A stretch of DNA of 42,368 nt from Oscillospiraceae bacterium (GCA_016298065.1 JAEDDN010000008.1:1-42368), one strand, 5' to 3'; positions 32,401-41,433 are shown, numbered from the stretch's first letter. Notes: generated by a model not told the origin, from the letters alone. Translations and numbers: made by a program.

Positions 32401-32979
32401 ATGTCAAAGAAATTTATAGTTGAAACTTCCGCAAGACATGTGCATGTAACAAAAGAGGATTTGGCTACATTGTTCGGTCCTGACGAAAAGTTAATTAACA
32501 AAAAGGATCTTTCACAACCGGGACAGTTTGCCTGTGAACAGCGTGTAAAGGTAGTAGGACCAAAGGGAGAGCTTCCGGGAGTATCTATTTTAGGTCCCGA
32601 ACGCCCCGAAACACAGGTTGAGTTATCTCTTACAGACGCAAGAAAAATCGGCGTAAGCGCACCGATAAGAGAATCGGGCGATGTTAAGGGAAGCGGCGCA
32701 TGTAAGATAGTAGGTCCTTGCGGCGAGGTTGAGCTTAAAGAGGGCGTAATCGTTGCAAAACGTCACATACACATGACGCCTGCAGACGCCAAGGAATTTG
32801 GCGTAAGCGACAAGCAGATAGTAAGCGTAAAGATTGACTCAGCCGAAAGAAGCCTCATTTTAGGCGATGTTGTAGTAAGAGTTAAGGATAACTTCAGCCT
32901 TGCAATGCATATTGATACAGACGAATCAAATGCTGCAGCCTGCGGCAGAGACGCTCAGGGCGAAATCGTTAATTTGTAA
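32401..32979 (+). CDS. pduL: Phosphate acyltransferase, PduL type
   Basis: 192 residues. It moves an acyl group between CoA and phosphate. In clostridia without Pta, PduL serves as the phosphotransacetylase that makes acetyl-phosphate. The two zinc-site His pairs are visible: His13 and His15 in SARHVHVT, and the HIH in AKRHIHMTPADAKEFGV. The C-terminal DESNAAACGRDAQGEIV block is conserved. There is no N-terminal encapsulation peptide, so it is not a microcompartment form. AAGGACGG lies 8 bp before the ATG. Together with nifJ downstream it could link pyruvate to acetyl-phosphate. Confidence 0.93.
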   Translation: MSKKFIVETSARHVHVTKEDLATLFGPDEKLINKKDLSQPGQFACEQRVKVVGPKGELPGVSILGPERPETQVELSLTDARKIGVSAPIRESGDVKGSGACKIVGPCGEVELKEGVIVAKRHIHMTPADAKEFGVSDKQIVSVKIDSAERSLILGDVVVRVKDNFSLAMHIDTDESNAAACGRDAQGEIVNL

Positions 32980-33003
32980 TAAAAATTAAATGATAAAATG
33001 ATG

Positions 33004-33034
33004 AATGCGAGTCGTTACCGACTCGCATTTTTGT
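33004..33034 (+). terminator. Terminator of pduL
   Basis: AATGCGAGTCG, TTAC loop, CGACTCGCATT, then TTTTG. Confidence 0.9.
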
Positions 33035-33050
33035 TGAACAAAAAATAAAA

Positions 33051-33080
33051 AGTGCTTATCGCTATGCGATAAGCGCTTTT
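33051..33080 (-). terminator. Terminator of tRNA-Lys
   Basis: AGTGCTTATCGC (33051-33062) and GCGATAAGCGCT (33066-33077), with a T run on the minus strand directly after the tRNA. Confidence 0.85.
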
Positions 33081-33156
33081 TGGTGAGCCACCGGAGATTC
33101 GAACTCCGGACCCTTTGATTAAAAGTCAAATGCTCTGCCAACTGAGCTAGTGGCTC
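33081..33156 (-). tRNA. tRNA-Lys (anticodon UUU)
   Basis: 76 nt on the minus strand with encoded CCA (33081-33083). Acceptor stem GAGCCAC/GTGGCTC, D-loop AGCTCAGTTGGCAGAGC, anticodon loop CTTTTAA, T-arm GGAGTTCGAATCTCC. All four arms pair. Confidence 0.97.
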
Positions 33157-33191
33157 GTTAATTTCGTTAAAGGTAAAATTAACGCTTAATT

Positions 33192-33221
33192 AGTATAACA
33201 AATCTTTATACGGCTTGTCAA
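33192..33221 (-). promoter_or_regulatory. Promoter of tRNA-Lys
   Basis: On the minus strand TTGACA (33216-33221), 18-bp spacer, TATACT (33192-33197), about 35 bp before the mature tRNA 5' end. Confidence 0.8.
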
Positions 33222-33349
33222 CTCTTTTTTTGTCGCAGAGCTTAATTTGACACAATAAATATATTTTGGTATTTTAAAAATAAAATGTTGTGGATTGTGT
33301 TGTAAATAAAAAACGATATTAAATTATTGTATATTTATTAAGCTAAATT

Positions 33350-33358
33350 TGCTATAAT
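33350..33358 (+). promoter_or_regulatory. Extended -10 promoter of lepA
   Basis: TGC-TATAAT (33350-33358), 35 bp before the start codon. The -35 region is poor (TTGTAT at 33328, spacing 19). Confidence 0.55.
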
Positions 33359-33393
33359 ATAAGATACATTATTAAAACGGAGGGCAAAGGCTT

Positions 33394-35202
33394 ATGCCAC
33401 AGGATAAAAAGCATATAAGAAATTTCAGTATAATTGCGCATATAGACCACGGCAAAAGCACGCTTGCCGACCGCATACTCGAAAAGACAAGCTCGGTAGA
33501 GCTTAGAGAAATGGAAGAACAGCTTCTTGACAATATGGATATTGAGCGTGAAAGAGGCATTACCATAAAGGCAAGAGCGGTAAAGCTAAACTACAAGGCG
33601 CAAGACGGTGAAACTTATGAGTTTAACCTTATAGATACGCCCGGTCATGTTGACTTTAACTATGAGGTTTCACGTTCGCTCGCCGCCTGTGAGGGAGCGA
33701 TACTTGTTATCGACGCTTCCCAGGGAATAGAAGCGCAAACGCTTGCAAATACCTATTTGGCACTGGAGCACAATTTAGAGATAGTGCCGATAGTAAACAA
33801 AATAGACCTGCCCTCCGCAGATCCCGACAGAGTGTGTCACGAGGTGGAGGACATTATAGGCATACCCGCTATGGACGCACCGAGGGTTTCGGCAAAAATG
33901 GGCATTAACATCGAAGCCGTTATGGAGGCCATAGTAAATAATATCCCCTGTCCGTCGGGTGACGACAACGCACCTTTACAGGCGCTTATCTTTGACTCGT
34001 ATTACGATTCCTACAAGGGCGTTATAGTATATATAAGAGTTAAAGAAGGCAAGGTAAAGGTAGGCGACACAATAAAGATGATGTCTACCGGAGCAGAGTT
34101 CACCGTAGTTGAGCTGGGCTATATGGGCGCACTTAACTTGGTTCCCTGCAAAGAGCTCTCAGCAGGCGAGGTAGGCTATATAGCGGCGAGCATTAAAAAC
34201 ATAGGCGACACAAACGTCGGCGATACCGTAACGCTTGCAGACAATCCCGCAAAGGAGGCACTTCCCGGATACCGAAAGGTAAATCCTATGGTGTTTTCGG
34301 GTGTATACCCTGCCGACGGAGCAAAATATGAAGACTTGCGTGAAGCACTCGAAAAGCTTGAACTAAACGACGCCTCACTTAGCTTTGAGCCCGAAACCTC
34401 AAAGGCGTTGGGTTTTGGCTTCAGGTGCGGATTTTTGGGGCTTTTGCATATGGAGATTATCCAAGAGCGTTTAGAGCGTGAATTTAATCTCGATCTTGTT
34501 ACTACCGCACCGTCGGTTATATATGAAATAGAGCTAACCTCAGGTGAAGTGATTTATGTTGACAACCCGACAAATTTCCCCGATGTAGCGCTTATTTCAG
34601 ATGCAAGAGAGCCTATGGTAAAGGCGAATATCCTCACCCCCGTTGACTATGTGGGCAATATAATGGAGCTTTGTCAGGACAGACGAGGCATATTTAAGGA
34701 TATGAAATACCTTGAGGAAACAAGAGTGGAAATGCACTACGAGCTTCCTTTAAACGAAATAGTATACGACTTTTTTGACGCACTGAAATCACGCACAAAG
34801 GGCTATGCTTCCTTTGACTACGAGATGATGGGATATATGTCCTCTAAGCTTGTAAAGCTCGATATTTTGCTAAACGGCGAAATAGTGGACGCACTGAGCT
34901 TCATAGTGCATAAGGACAAGGCTTATGAGCGTGCGAGAAAAATCACCGAAAAGCTAAAGGATAATATCCCAAGACAGCTTTTTGAGGTGCCGATTCAGGC
35001 GGCCGTCGGCGGAAAAATTATCGCCAGAGAAACGGTTAAAGCTATGCGCAAGGACGTTTTGGCAAAATGCTACGGCGGTGATATTACCAGAAAGAAAAAG
35101 CTTCTTGAAAAGCAAAAAGAGGGCAAAAAGCGTATGCGCCAGCTCGGAAGCGTAGAGGTTCCTCAAGAGGCGTTTATGGCAGTATTAAAGTTAGATTCTT
35201 AA
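33394..35202 (+). CDS. lepA: Elongation factor 4 (LepA), ribosome back-translocase GTPase
   Basis: 602 residues, normal length. GTPase motifs: AHIDHGKST (residues 15-23), RGITIKA, DTPGHVDF, NKIDLP and VSAKMG. EF-G-like domains II, III and V follow, with the LepA-specific C-terminal domain ending in KKLLEKQKEGKKRMRQLG. Acts on ribosomes in the cytoplasm, probably in initiation or 30S maturation. CGGAGGG lies 9 bp before the ATG. A short membrane-protein gene follows 15 bp after its stop on the same strand. Confidence 0.97.
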   Translation: MPQDKKHIRNFSIIAHIDHGKSTLADRILEKTSSVELREMEEQLLDNMDIERERGITIKARAVKLNYKAQDGETYEFNLIDTPGHVDFNYEVSRSLAACEGAILVIDASQGIEAQTLANTYLALEHNLEIVPIVNKIDLPSADPDRVCHEVEDIIGIPAMDAPRVSAKMGINIEAVMEAIVNNIPCPSGDDNAPLQALIFDSYYDSYKGVIVYIRVKEGKVKVGDTIKMMSTGAEFTVVELGYMGALNLVPCKELSAGEVGYIAASIKNIGDTNVGDTVTLADNPAKEALPGYRKVNPMVFSGVYPADGAKYEDLREALEKLELNDASLSFEPETSKALGFGFRCGFLGLLHMEIIQERLEREFNLDLVTTAPSVIYEIELTSGEVIYVDNPTNFPDVALISDAREPMVKANILTPVDYVGNIMELCQDRRGIFKDMKYLEETRVEMHYELPLNEIVYDFFDALKSRTKGYASFDYEMMGYMSSKLVKLDILLNGEIVDALSFIVHKDKAYERARKITEKLKDNIPRQLFEVPIQAAVGGKIIARETVKAMRKDVLAKCYGGDITRKKKLLEKQKEGKKRMRQLGSVEVPQEAFMAVLKLDS

Positions 35203-35217
35203 AGGCGACTTTGCGAG

Positions 35218-35892
35218 GTGAACAAATTGCAAAAGAAAAAATCAGGATTAAAGAAAAAATTGCTTTTAGCTGTTGTCACGGTAGTGTATGCAGTGTGGGT
35301 TATAGCGCTTATAATAGTAAGGCTTCCCGTATCGACCGACAGTATTAGCGTAAGCTTTGTATCGGACGCTGTGGTGACGCAAGAGGATTTACAGCTTGTT
35401 TATGATAACGGCAAGGGCTTTGTTATGCCTTATGTTGACGACAAAGGCACGGCAGTGGGCGGTACGCTTATAAATGCCGAGCTTAGTGAAGACGGAACAC
35501 TCGCCGTAAAAGACGGTAAGCTTAGCTTCTCATTTAGCACCAACCAAACAAACGCAAAAGACTTAAGGCTTACCGTACCGCAGGGCGAGCTTACCATAAA
35601 AGAAATCTCGTTTAGCCTTAAAGGCAAGGAGGTGTTTAGCTACACCTCAGAGCAGATATATAAGTATTTTGAGGCAAATGATAATGTTAAAAGCGTTACT
35701 CTCTCGGACGAAGGCGTAGTCATAACCGCAAAAAGTAAGGGCGCATATATAAGCGGAAACGACGAATTTATAAAGCAGTTTAAAGATGATACCCATAAGC
35801 TTTATGCGCAAAGCATTATAATGATAATCATTTTAACCATAGCTTATACGGGCGTTATATTTGGAAAAAATATATTTAAAAAATATATGTAA
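35218..35892 (+). CDS. Uncharacterised protein with TM helices at both ends
   Basis: About 224 residues. A basic N-terminus (KKKSGLKKKL) and TM helix (about 15-36) are followed by a roughly 155-residue extracellular segment rich in short beta-strand-like stretches (TQEDLQLVYDNGKGF; LSFSFSTNQTNAKDLRLTV), then a C-terminal TM helix (about 198-216) with a KKYM end. I do not recognise the family. It is 15 bp after lepA and ends at a strong terminator, so it is probably co-transcribed. Start ambiguous: GTG 35218 or TTG 35227, the latter 5 bp after AGGTGA. The TM topology places both termini inside. Confidence 0.75.
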   Translation: MNKLQKKKSGLKKKLLLAVVTVVYAVWVIALIIVRLPVSTDSISVSFVSDAVVTQEDLQLVYDNGKGFVMPYVDDKGTAVGGTLINAELSEDGTLAVKDGKLSFSFSTNQTNAKDLRLTVPQGELTIKEISFSLKGKEVFSYTSEQIYKYFEANDNVKSVTLSDEGVVITAKSKGAYISGNDEFIKQFKDDTHKLYAQSIIMIIILTIAYTGVIFGKNIFKKYM

Positions 35893-35901
35893 CTTTGTTT
35901 T

Positions 35902-35937
35902 AGCTCCGCCGATTTTTAATCTAAAATCGGCGGAGCT
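35902..35937 (+). terminator. Terminator after the lepA pair
   Basis: 15-bp stem AGCTCCGCCGATTTT / AAAATCGGCGGAGCT (35902-35916, 35923-35937). Confidence 0.88.
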
Positions 35938-36015
35938 TTCGCTTAAAGCGAGCGTAATTTATGAAATTCCACTAAGTATTTTCTCTTTTAACGTTTAAAA
36001 TACGCAATTTCGCTA

Positions 36016-36045
36016 TTTACAACACCGTTTACTTTGTGGTAGAAT
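36016..36045 (+). promoter_or_regulatory. Promoter of nifJ
   Basis: TTTACA (36016-36021), 18-bp spacer, TGG-TAGAAT (-10 at 36040-36045), an extended -10. It leaves a leader of about 80 nt. Confidence 0.65.
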
Positions 36046-36129
36046 GTAGTGTGATAAACAAAGTGATATGCTTTGTATAATTTGAGGGTAGTTTTCAAAT
36101 TAAGTAATATTTTAGGAGGATTTAAAAGT

Positions 36130-39100
36130 ATGGCTATCAAAAGAAAAATGAAAACCATGGACGGTAATACCGCTGCGGCTCATGTATCTTATGCCTTTAC
36201 CGATGTTGCTGCAATTTATCCGATTACACCATCATCAAATATGGCAGAAGCTACAGATAAATGGGCAGCCGAAGGCAAGGTTAACCTCTTTGGCGAAACA
36301 GTAAAGGTTGTAGAAATGCAATCAGAGGGCGGTGCTGCAGGTACAGTTCACGGCTCATTAACAGCAGGTGCATTGACAACTACATATACAGCTTCTCAGG
36401 GCTTATTGCTCATGATTCCTAATATGTATAAAATCGCAGGTGAGCTTTTACCGGGCGTTATTAACGTATCAGCTCGTGCTTTGGCTTCACACGCATTGTC
36501 AATCTTCGGCGATCACCAAGACGTTTACGCTTGCCGTCAGACAGGCTTTGCAATGCTCGCTTCAACAAACCCGCAGGAAGTTATGGACTTAGGTGCTGTT
36601 GCTCACCTTACTGCTATAAAGGGCAGAGTTCCTTTCTTACACTTCTTTGACGGTTTCAGAACCTCACACGAATATCAAAAGGTTGCTTGCTGGTCAAATG
36701 AGGACTTAGCAGATATGACAGATTTTGACGCAATTTCAGAGTTCAGAAGACGTTCTTTAAACCCTGAACACCCTGCTCAAAGAGGTACTGCTCAAAACCC
36801 TGACGTATTCTTCCAGGCAAAAGAAGCAGCTAACAAATACTACGAGGCAGTTCCCGAAATAGCTCAGTCTTATATGGACAAGGTTAACGAAAAGTTAGGA
36901 ACAGACTATAAATTATTTAACTACTACGGTGCTGCTGATGCCCAGCACATTATCATAGCTATGGGCTCTGTATGTGATACAATCGAAGAAACAATCGATT
37001 ACTTAAACGCAAACGGCGGTAAATACGGTTTAGTTAAGGTTAGACTTTACAGACCTTTCTCTGCAAAGCACTTAATAGACGCTATTCCTGATACAGTAAA
37101 ACAAATCAGCGTTTTAGACAGAACAAAGGAAAGCGGTTCAGTAGGTGAACCTTTATACTTAGACGTTGTAGCAGCTCTTAACGATTCTAAGTTTAGCGGC
37201 GTTAAGATTTTCGGCGGACGTTACGGCTTAGGCTCTAAGGATACAACTCCTGCTCAAATCGTTGCAGTTTACAAAAATGCAGACAAAAAACGCTTCACAA
37301 TCGGTATCACCGATGATGTTACCTTTACATCACTTGAAATCGGCGAAAATCCTGACACAACTCCTGCAGGAATTACAAGCTGTAAGTTCTGGGGCTTGGG
37401 CGCTGATGGTACTGTCGGTGCTAACAAAAACTCCGTTAAAATTATCGGTGACCACACTGATATGAACGTACAGGCTTACTTTGACTATGACTCAAAGAAA
37501 TCCGGTGGTTTAACAGTATCTCACTTGAGATTCGGTAATCCGAGAATTACTTCCACCTATCTCGTAAACAAGGCTGACTTCGTTGCCTGTCACAACCCGT
37601 CATATATGATGAAGTATGATATGGTATCTGACATTAAGCCGGGCGGTACTTTCTTATTAAACTGCGGTTGGTCTAAGGAAGAAATGGAAAAACACATTCC
37701 GGGACAGGCTAAGAGATATATCGCAGAAAACAACATTCAGTTCTACACAATCGACGGCGTTAAAATCGGTAAAGAAATCGGTTTGGGCGGAAGAATCAAC
37801 ACTGTATTACAGTCTGCATTCTTTAAACTCGCAAACATCATTCCTGCCGACGACGCTATCAAATATATGAAAGACGCAGCTACCGCTTCTTACAGCAAGA
37901 AGGGTGAAGCTATCGTTAAGATGAACCACGACGCTATCGAGCGTGGCGCACAGGACGTTTGCAAGGTTGAAATTCCTGAAGCTTGGAAAACTGCCGAAGA
38001 TGTTGACTTAAAGGTTACATACACAGGCGACAACGAAACACTTATAAGCTATGTAAACGAAATCTTGGCTCCTATTTCTTCATTTGAAGGTAACAAGCTT
38101 CCTGTATCTGCTTTCGCAAGCAGAGCAGACGGTCAGGTTCCTTTGGGCTCTGCCGCATTTGAAAAACGTGGTATTGCTATCGACGTTCCTGAATGGAAAT
38201 CAGAAAACTGTATTCAGTGTACACTGTGTTCATACGTTTGTCCTCACGCTTGTATCCGTCCTGTAGTACTTACACCTGAAGAAGCTAAAAATGCTCCTGC
38301 AGGCGTTGAATACATCAATATGACAGGTATGGGCGACAAGGTATTCGCTATGGCAGTATCTGTACTTGACTGTACAGGTTGTGGCTCTTGTGCAAACGTA
38401 TGTCCGGGCAAGAAGGGCGAAAAAGCTCTCGTTATGAAGCCTTTGGATACTCAGCTTGACAAGCAGGCTACATTTGACTTTGCGGTAACAGTTGACGAAA
38501 AGCCGGACGTTTTGGAAAAATTCAAAGAGTCTACTATCAAGGGCAGTCAGTTAAGACAACCGCTTCTTGAATTCTCAGGCGCTTGCGCAGGTTGTGGTGA
38601 AACACCTTACGCTAAGCTCATCACTCAGCTCTTCGGCGACAGAATGTATATCGCAAACGCTACAGGTTGTTCTTCAATCTGGGGTGGTTCTTCACCGTCA
38701 ACTCCGTATACAACAAATAAACAAGGCTTCGGTCCTGCTTGGGCTAACTCCTTGTTTGAGGATAACGCAGAGTACGGTTACGGTATCTTCTTAGCTCAGG
38801 ACGCTATCAGAACTAAGCTTATTAAGAAGGTAAAGGCTTTAGCTGAAAACGCTACTAAGGACGATGTAAAGACAGCTATCGCAAACTATCTTGAAACAAT
38901 CGACGACGGTAAAGCTAACAAAGCCGCTACAGCAGAACTTATTACTGCTTTGGAAGGCTGTGGCTGTGATGCCGCTAAGGAAATCTTAGCAGATAAAGAA
39001 TACTTAAGCAAAAAATCCATCTGGATCTTCGGCGGTGACGGTTGGGCTTACGATATCGGCTTCGGCGGTCTTGACCACGTTATTGCTTCAGGCAGAGATG

Positions 39101-39660
39101 TAAACGTAATGGTATTCGATACCGAAGTTTACTCAAATACAGGCGGTCAGTCATCAAAATCCACACCTACAGGTGCAATCGCTCAGTTTGCCGCTGCAGG
39201 TAAGGAAGTTAAGAAGAAAGACTTAGCCGCAATCGCTATGAGCTACGGTTATGTATATGTTGCTCAGGTTTCACAGGGCGCTAACCCGAACCAGTGCTTA
39301 AAGGCTATGTTAGAAGCTGAAAGCTACAACGGTCCGTCACTTGTAATTGCTTACGCTCCGTGTATCAACCACGGTATTAAGGGCGGTATGAGCATTGCTC
39401 AAACCGAAGAAAAGAAAGCTGTAGACGCAGGCTACTGGCACTTATTCCGCTTCGACCCACGTCTTGCTGATGAAGGCAAAAACGCATTCCAGCTTGATTC
39501 TAAGGCTCCTACCTTGGAATACAACGACTTTATTATGGGCGAAGTTCGTTACAATGTTTTGGCCAGATCCAATCCGGACAGAGCTAAGGAATTGTTCGAA
39601 AAAGCTGCAAAAACTGCTGCTGATAAGTACGAGCACCTCGTAGAATTAGCTTCTAAGTAA
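36130..39660 (+). CDS. nifJ: Pyruvate:ferredoxin (flavodoxin) oxidoreductase
   Basis: 1,176 residues, single-chain form. It oxidises pyruvate with CoA to acetyl-CoA and CO2 and reduces ferredoxin, the central step of anaerobic sugar fermentation. Features: YPITPSSNMAE near the N-terminus; two 4Fe-4S ferredoxin motifs (Cys694 CIQCTLCSYVCP; Cys748 CTGCGSCANVCP); Cys819 in CAGCGE for the third cluster; thiamine-PP motif GDGWAYDIG from Gly969 through EVYSNTGGQ. AGGAGG before ATG 36130 sets the start; an upstream in-frame start at 36073 has none. Codon use (GCT, GGT, AAC, TTC rich) differs from its neighbours and suggests high expression. Confidence 0.97.
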   Translation: MAIKRKMKTMDGNTAAAHVSYAFTDVAAIYPITPSSNMAEATDKWAAEGKVNLFGETVKVVEMQSEGGAAGTVHGSLTAGALTTTYTASQGLLLMIPNMYKIAGELLPGVINVSARALASHALSIFGDHQDVYACRQTGFAMLASTNPQEVMDLGAVAHLTAIKGRVPFLHFFDGFRTSHEYQKVACWSNEDLADMTDFDAISEFRRRSLNPEHPAQRGTAQNPDVFFQAKEAANKYYEAVPEIAQSYMDKVNEKLGTDYKLFNYYGAADAQHIIIAMGSVCDTIEETIDYLNANGGKYGLVKVRLYRPFSAKHLIDAIPDTVKQISVLDRTKESGSVGEPLYLDVVAALNDSKFSGVKIFGGRYGLGSKDTTPAQIVAVYKNADKKRFTIGITDDVTFTSLEIGENPDTTPAGITSCKFWGLGADGTVGANKNSVKIIGDHTDMNVQAYFDYDSKKSGGLTVSHLRFGNPRITSTYLVNKADFVACHNPSYMMKYDMVSDIKPGGTFLLNCGWSKEEMEKHIPGQAKRYIAENNIQFYTIDGVKIGKEIGLGGRINTVLQSAFFKLANIIPADDAIKYMKDAATASYSKKGEAIVKMNHDAIERGAQDVCKVEIPEAWKTAEDVDLKVTYTGDNETLISYVNEILAPISSFEGNKLPVSAFASRADGQVPLGSAAFEKRGIAIDVPEWKSENCIQCTLCSYVCPHACIRPVVLTPEEAKNAPAGVEYINMTGMGDKVFAMAVSVLDCTGCGSCANVCPGKKGEKALVMKPLDTQLDKQATFDFAVTVDEKPDVLEKFKESTIKGSQLRQPLLEFSGACAGCGETPYAKLITQLFGDRMYIANATGCSSIWGGSSPSTPYTTNKQGFGPAWANSLFEDNAEYGYGIFLAQDAIRTKLIKKVKALAENATKDDVKTAIANYLETIDDGKANKAATAELITALEGCGCDAAKEILADKEYLSKKSIWIFGGDGWAYDIGFGGLDHVIASGRDVNVMVFDTEVYSNTGGQSSKSTPTGAIAQFAAAGKEVKKKDLAAIAMSYGYVYVAQVSQGANPNQCLKAMLEAESYNGPSLVIAYAPCINHGIKGGMSIAQTEEKKAVDAGYWHLFRFDPRLADEGKNAFQLDSKAPTLEYNDFIMGEVRYNVLARSNPDRAKELFEKAAKTAADKYEHLVELASK

Positions 39661-39673
39661 TAAGTAAAATATT

Positions 39674-39708
39674 AAATCCCTTTGGCTACGGCCAAAGGGA
39701 TTTTTTAT
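39674..39708. terminator. Terminator of nifJ
   Basis: AAATCCCTTTGGC / GCCAAAGGGATTT stem with T run; it also faces the minus-strand gene ending at 39735. Confidence 0.9.
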
Positions 39709-39734
39709 CATTTGGTTTAGTTATCGGTTTTTAT

Positions 39735-40286
39735 TTACTGAACTTCGCTTGAGTTTTCATATCCGCCCACAAGCGATAAAATGTCGGTGTAATTATTCTT
39801 GCCGTTTTGCTCCTCGAGCTTAAACTCGGGCAGTACCAGTACCTTTATTCCGGCTTCGCTAAACTCGGACATTCTGCCCGACGGTATGGGGAAAGAAGTG
39901 ATAAGCAAATCGGGCTTAACCAATAAAATCTTTTCAAAGTCGGGGTTTTGTACCGAGCCGAACTGATTTTCCTCGGAATGTGTGTCGTCGGTATATCCGT
40001 CGCATACGCCTGTGAGCAGATCAATATAGCCTAACGCCTTTAATTCTTCGATAGCGTTTATGTCAAGGCATATAATTGACGTGGGCTTTTTGTCTAAGGT
40101 TATGTTTAAGATATTTACAGGGTATCGGTCTGCTTCTATATATTTTACAGGCGGCTCGGATGACGAGCTTAGCCAGTTTCCTATTCTCGATATAGGACGC
40201 ACAAAAGCAAAAAAGAGGATAGCTACTAAAGCCGTGATAAGTACAGTGATGGTAGTTTTATATATTTTTTTATTGTCGGTTTTCAT
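39735..40286 (-). CDS. Membrane-anchored half substrate-binding protein (BtuF/FhuD-like N-lobe)
   Basis: 183 residues. TM helix about 10-30, a short linker, then a segment that follows the N-lobe of helical-backbone periplasmic binding proteins: KYIEADRYPVNILNI, KPTSIICLDINAIEELKALG, DLLTGVCDGYTD and PDFEKILLVKPDLLITS, ending PSGRMSEFSEAGIKVLVLP...YTDILSLVGGYENSSEVQ. Full-length members have a second lobe of about 120 residues; here a clean TAA ends the frame and only a terminator follows. No ABC permease or ATPase is nearby. It lies 34 bp after the DUF815-like gene, on one strand, so probably one operon. Function unknown. Confidence 0.7.
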   Translation of the reverse strand: MKTDNKKIYKTTITVLITALVAILFFAFVRPISRIGNWLSSSSEPPVKYIEADRYPVNILNITLDKKPTSIICLDINAIEELKALGYIDLLTGVCDGYTDDTHSEENQFGSVQNPDFEKILLVKPDLLITSFPIPSGRMSEFSEAGIKVLVLPEFKLEEQNGKNNYTDILSLVGGYENSSEVQ

Positions 40287-40320
40287 TATGTACCTTCTTT
40301 ATTATAAATTGCAGTTTTGT

Positions 40321-41307
40321 TTAGAAATTTGTAAGGTCTACAGTTACTTCAAATGCGTCGGACGATATTTTATCACAAGTCGTAGCATAAATAACAGCAT
40401 TTTTAATGGGAGCATAAAGCGAATCGGAAAGTGTGTTTAATAAAGATACATTGTCAGCGCTTATTGCTTCGGTAAATATTATAAATCTAAGCGGAATATC
40501 CCTTATCTTTTCTATTATATTATTAAGCTCGGACAGGTCTTTGCTTTTAATTCCGATTATGCGAAGTCCTTTTTCTTTATACTCGTTTAATAATGCAGAT
40601 AACAGCGAAGCCCCATTACTTCCGCAAATTAAAACGTTGCCGCACTCGTTTTTTGAAACAAAGTCAAGGGTGTGAGAGGATAGCGCTTGTTTTTGCGCAG
40701 AGTAGCCCTCAATTTCGCCGAGTGTTATAGGGTTTTCGTTTTCTATAGGGCAAAGAGCGCCACCACAGTAATAAAATGAGTTATACTTTGCAAAAGCGGA
40801 CATACCGTTTTTGCGGTGAAAATCTGCGAGCATTGTAAGACAGTTACCCCAAGAATCGTTTGTTTTAAATTTTTTGCCTTCATTTATATAAGAGGGTAAA
40901 AGTGCGATAACGCTTTCCTTTTCCTCAAAAAGCTCGTTTAGTCTTGCGAATATCTGCGCAGAGGTCAGATTAGCGAGAATATAAAGTGTGTTTAAGTCAA
41001 AACTAACGGCGCTTTTTACCACGGTAGGCACCATACTGTAAGCCGAATTTGCGCAGTAAAGAGTGTAAAGATTATTGCTTATTAAAATCTTATCAAAAAG
41101 ATAATCTGTGAGCGAGCCCTTATACTCGCTGTGATATAAGGCGTTACATATAAAGCCGTAATCGCTTAATATTAGGTTAAAATCAGGGCTTTGAGATACT
41201 ATTTGTTTTATCATAGAACGAAAATGTGTTACGACTTTATCTTCGACAACGTCACGGTACACCGTTATACAAGACAGCGTGTCGTTTAAGTAGACGAATT
41301 TATCCAT
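40321..41307 (-). CDS. Degenerate DUF815-family AAA-type ATPase homologue
   Basis: 328 residues, soluble. From about residue 215 on it tracks the DUF815 ATPase core: NVLICGSNGASLLSALLNEY (221-243 region) in place of GxxGTGKSSTVKALLNEY; GLRIIGIKSKDL; RDIPLRFIIFTEAIS (about 270-283) in place of RFIIFxDDLSF; and KNAVIYATTCDKIS in place of NVLIYATSNRRHL. The Walker A Lys-Ser/Thr is lost and the Walker B Asp pair is gone, so ATP hydrolysis is unlikely. Residues 1-200 match the helical N-region only loosely. ATG 41307 has AAGGAG 8 bp before it. Assignment is from motif pattern. Confidence 0.7.
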   Translation of the reverse strand: MDKFVYLNDTLSCITVYRDVVEDKVVTHFRSMIKQIVSQSPDFNLILSDYGFICNALYHSEYKGSLTDYLFDKILISNNLYTLYCANSAYSMVPTVVKSAVSFDLNTLYILANLTSAQIFARLNELFEEKESVIALLPSYINEGKKFKTNDSWGNCLTMLADFHRKNGMSAFAKYNSFYYCGGALCPIENENPITLGEIEGYSAQKQALSSHTLDFVSKNECGNVLICGSNGASLLSALLNEYKEKGLRIIGIKSKDLSELNNIIEKIRDIPLRFIIFTEAISADNVSLLNTLSDSLYAPIKNAVIYATTCDKISSDAFEVTVDLTNF

Positions 41308-41433
41308 TTTGCTCACTCCTTAAAGCTAATAATACCATTTATTATATTACACGCTTTTTTTAAGTTTTGCAAACAAAATAAATTTAGAGTATGCACAGAT
41401 TTTACACAAGGTAAATATAATAATATGTAAGAC

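Noticed and set aside
33157..33393. Possible small gene between tRNA-Lys and lepA
   Set aside because: Only divergent promoter elements and AT-rich sequence; no frame with a ribosome site.
36073..36129. Upstream in-frame extension of nifJ
   Set aside because: No ribosome site and it covers the real AGGAGG; homologues start at MAIKRK-like sequence.
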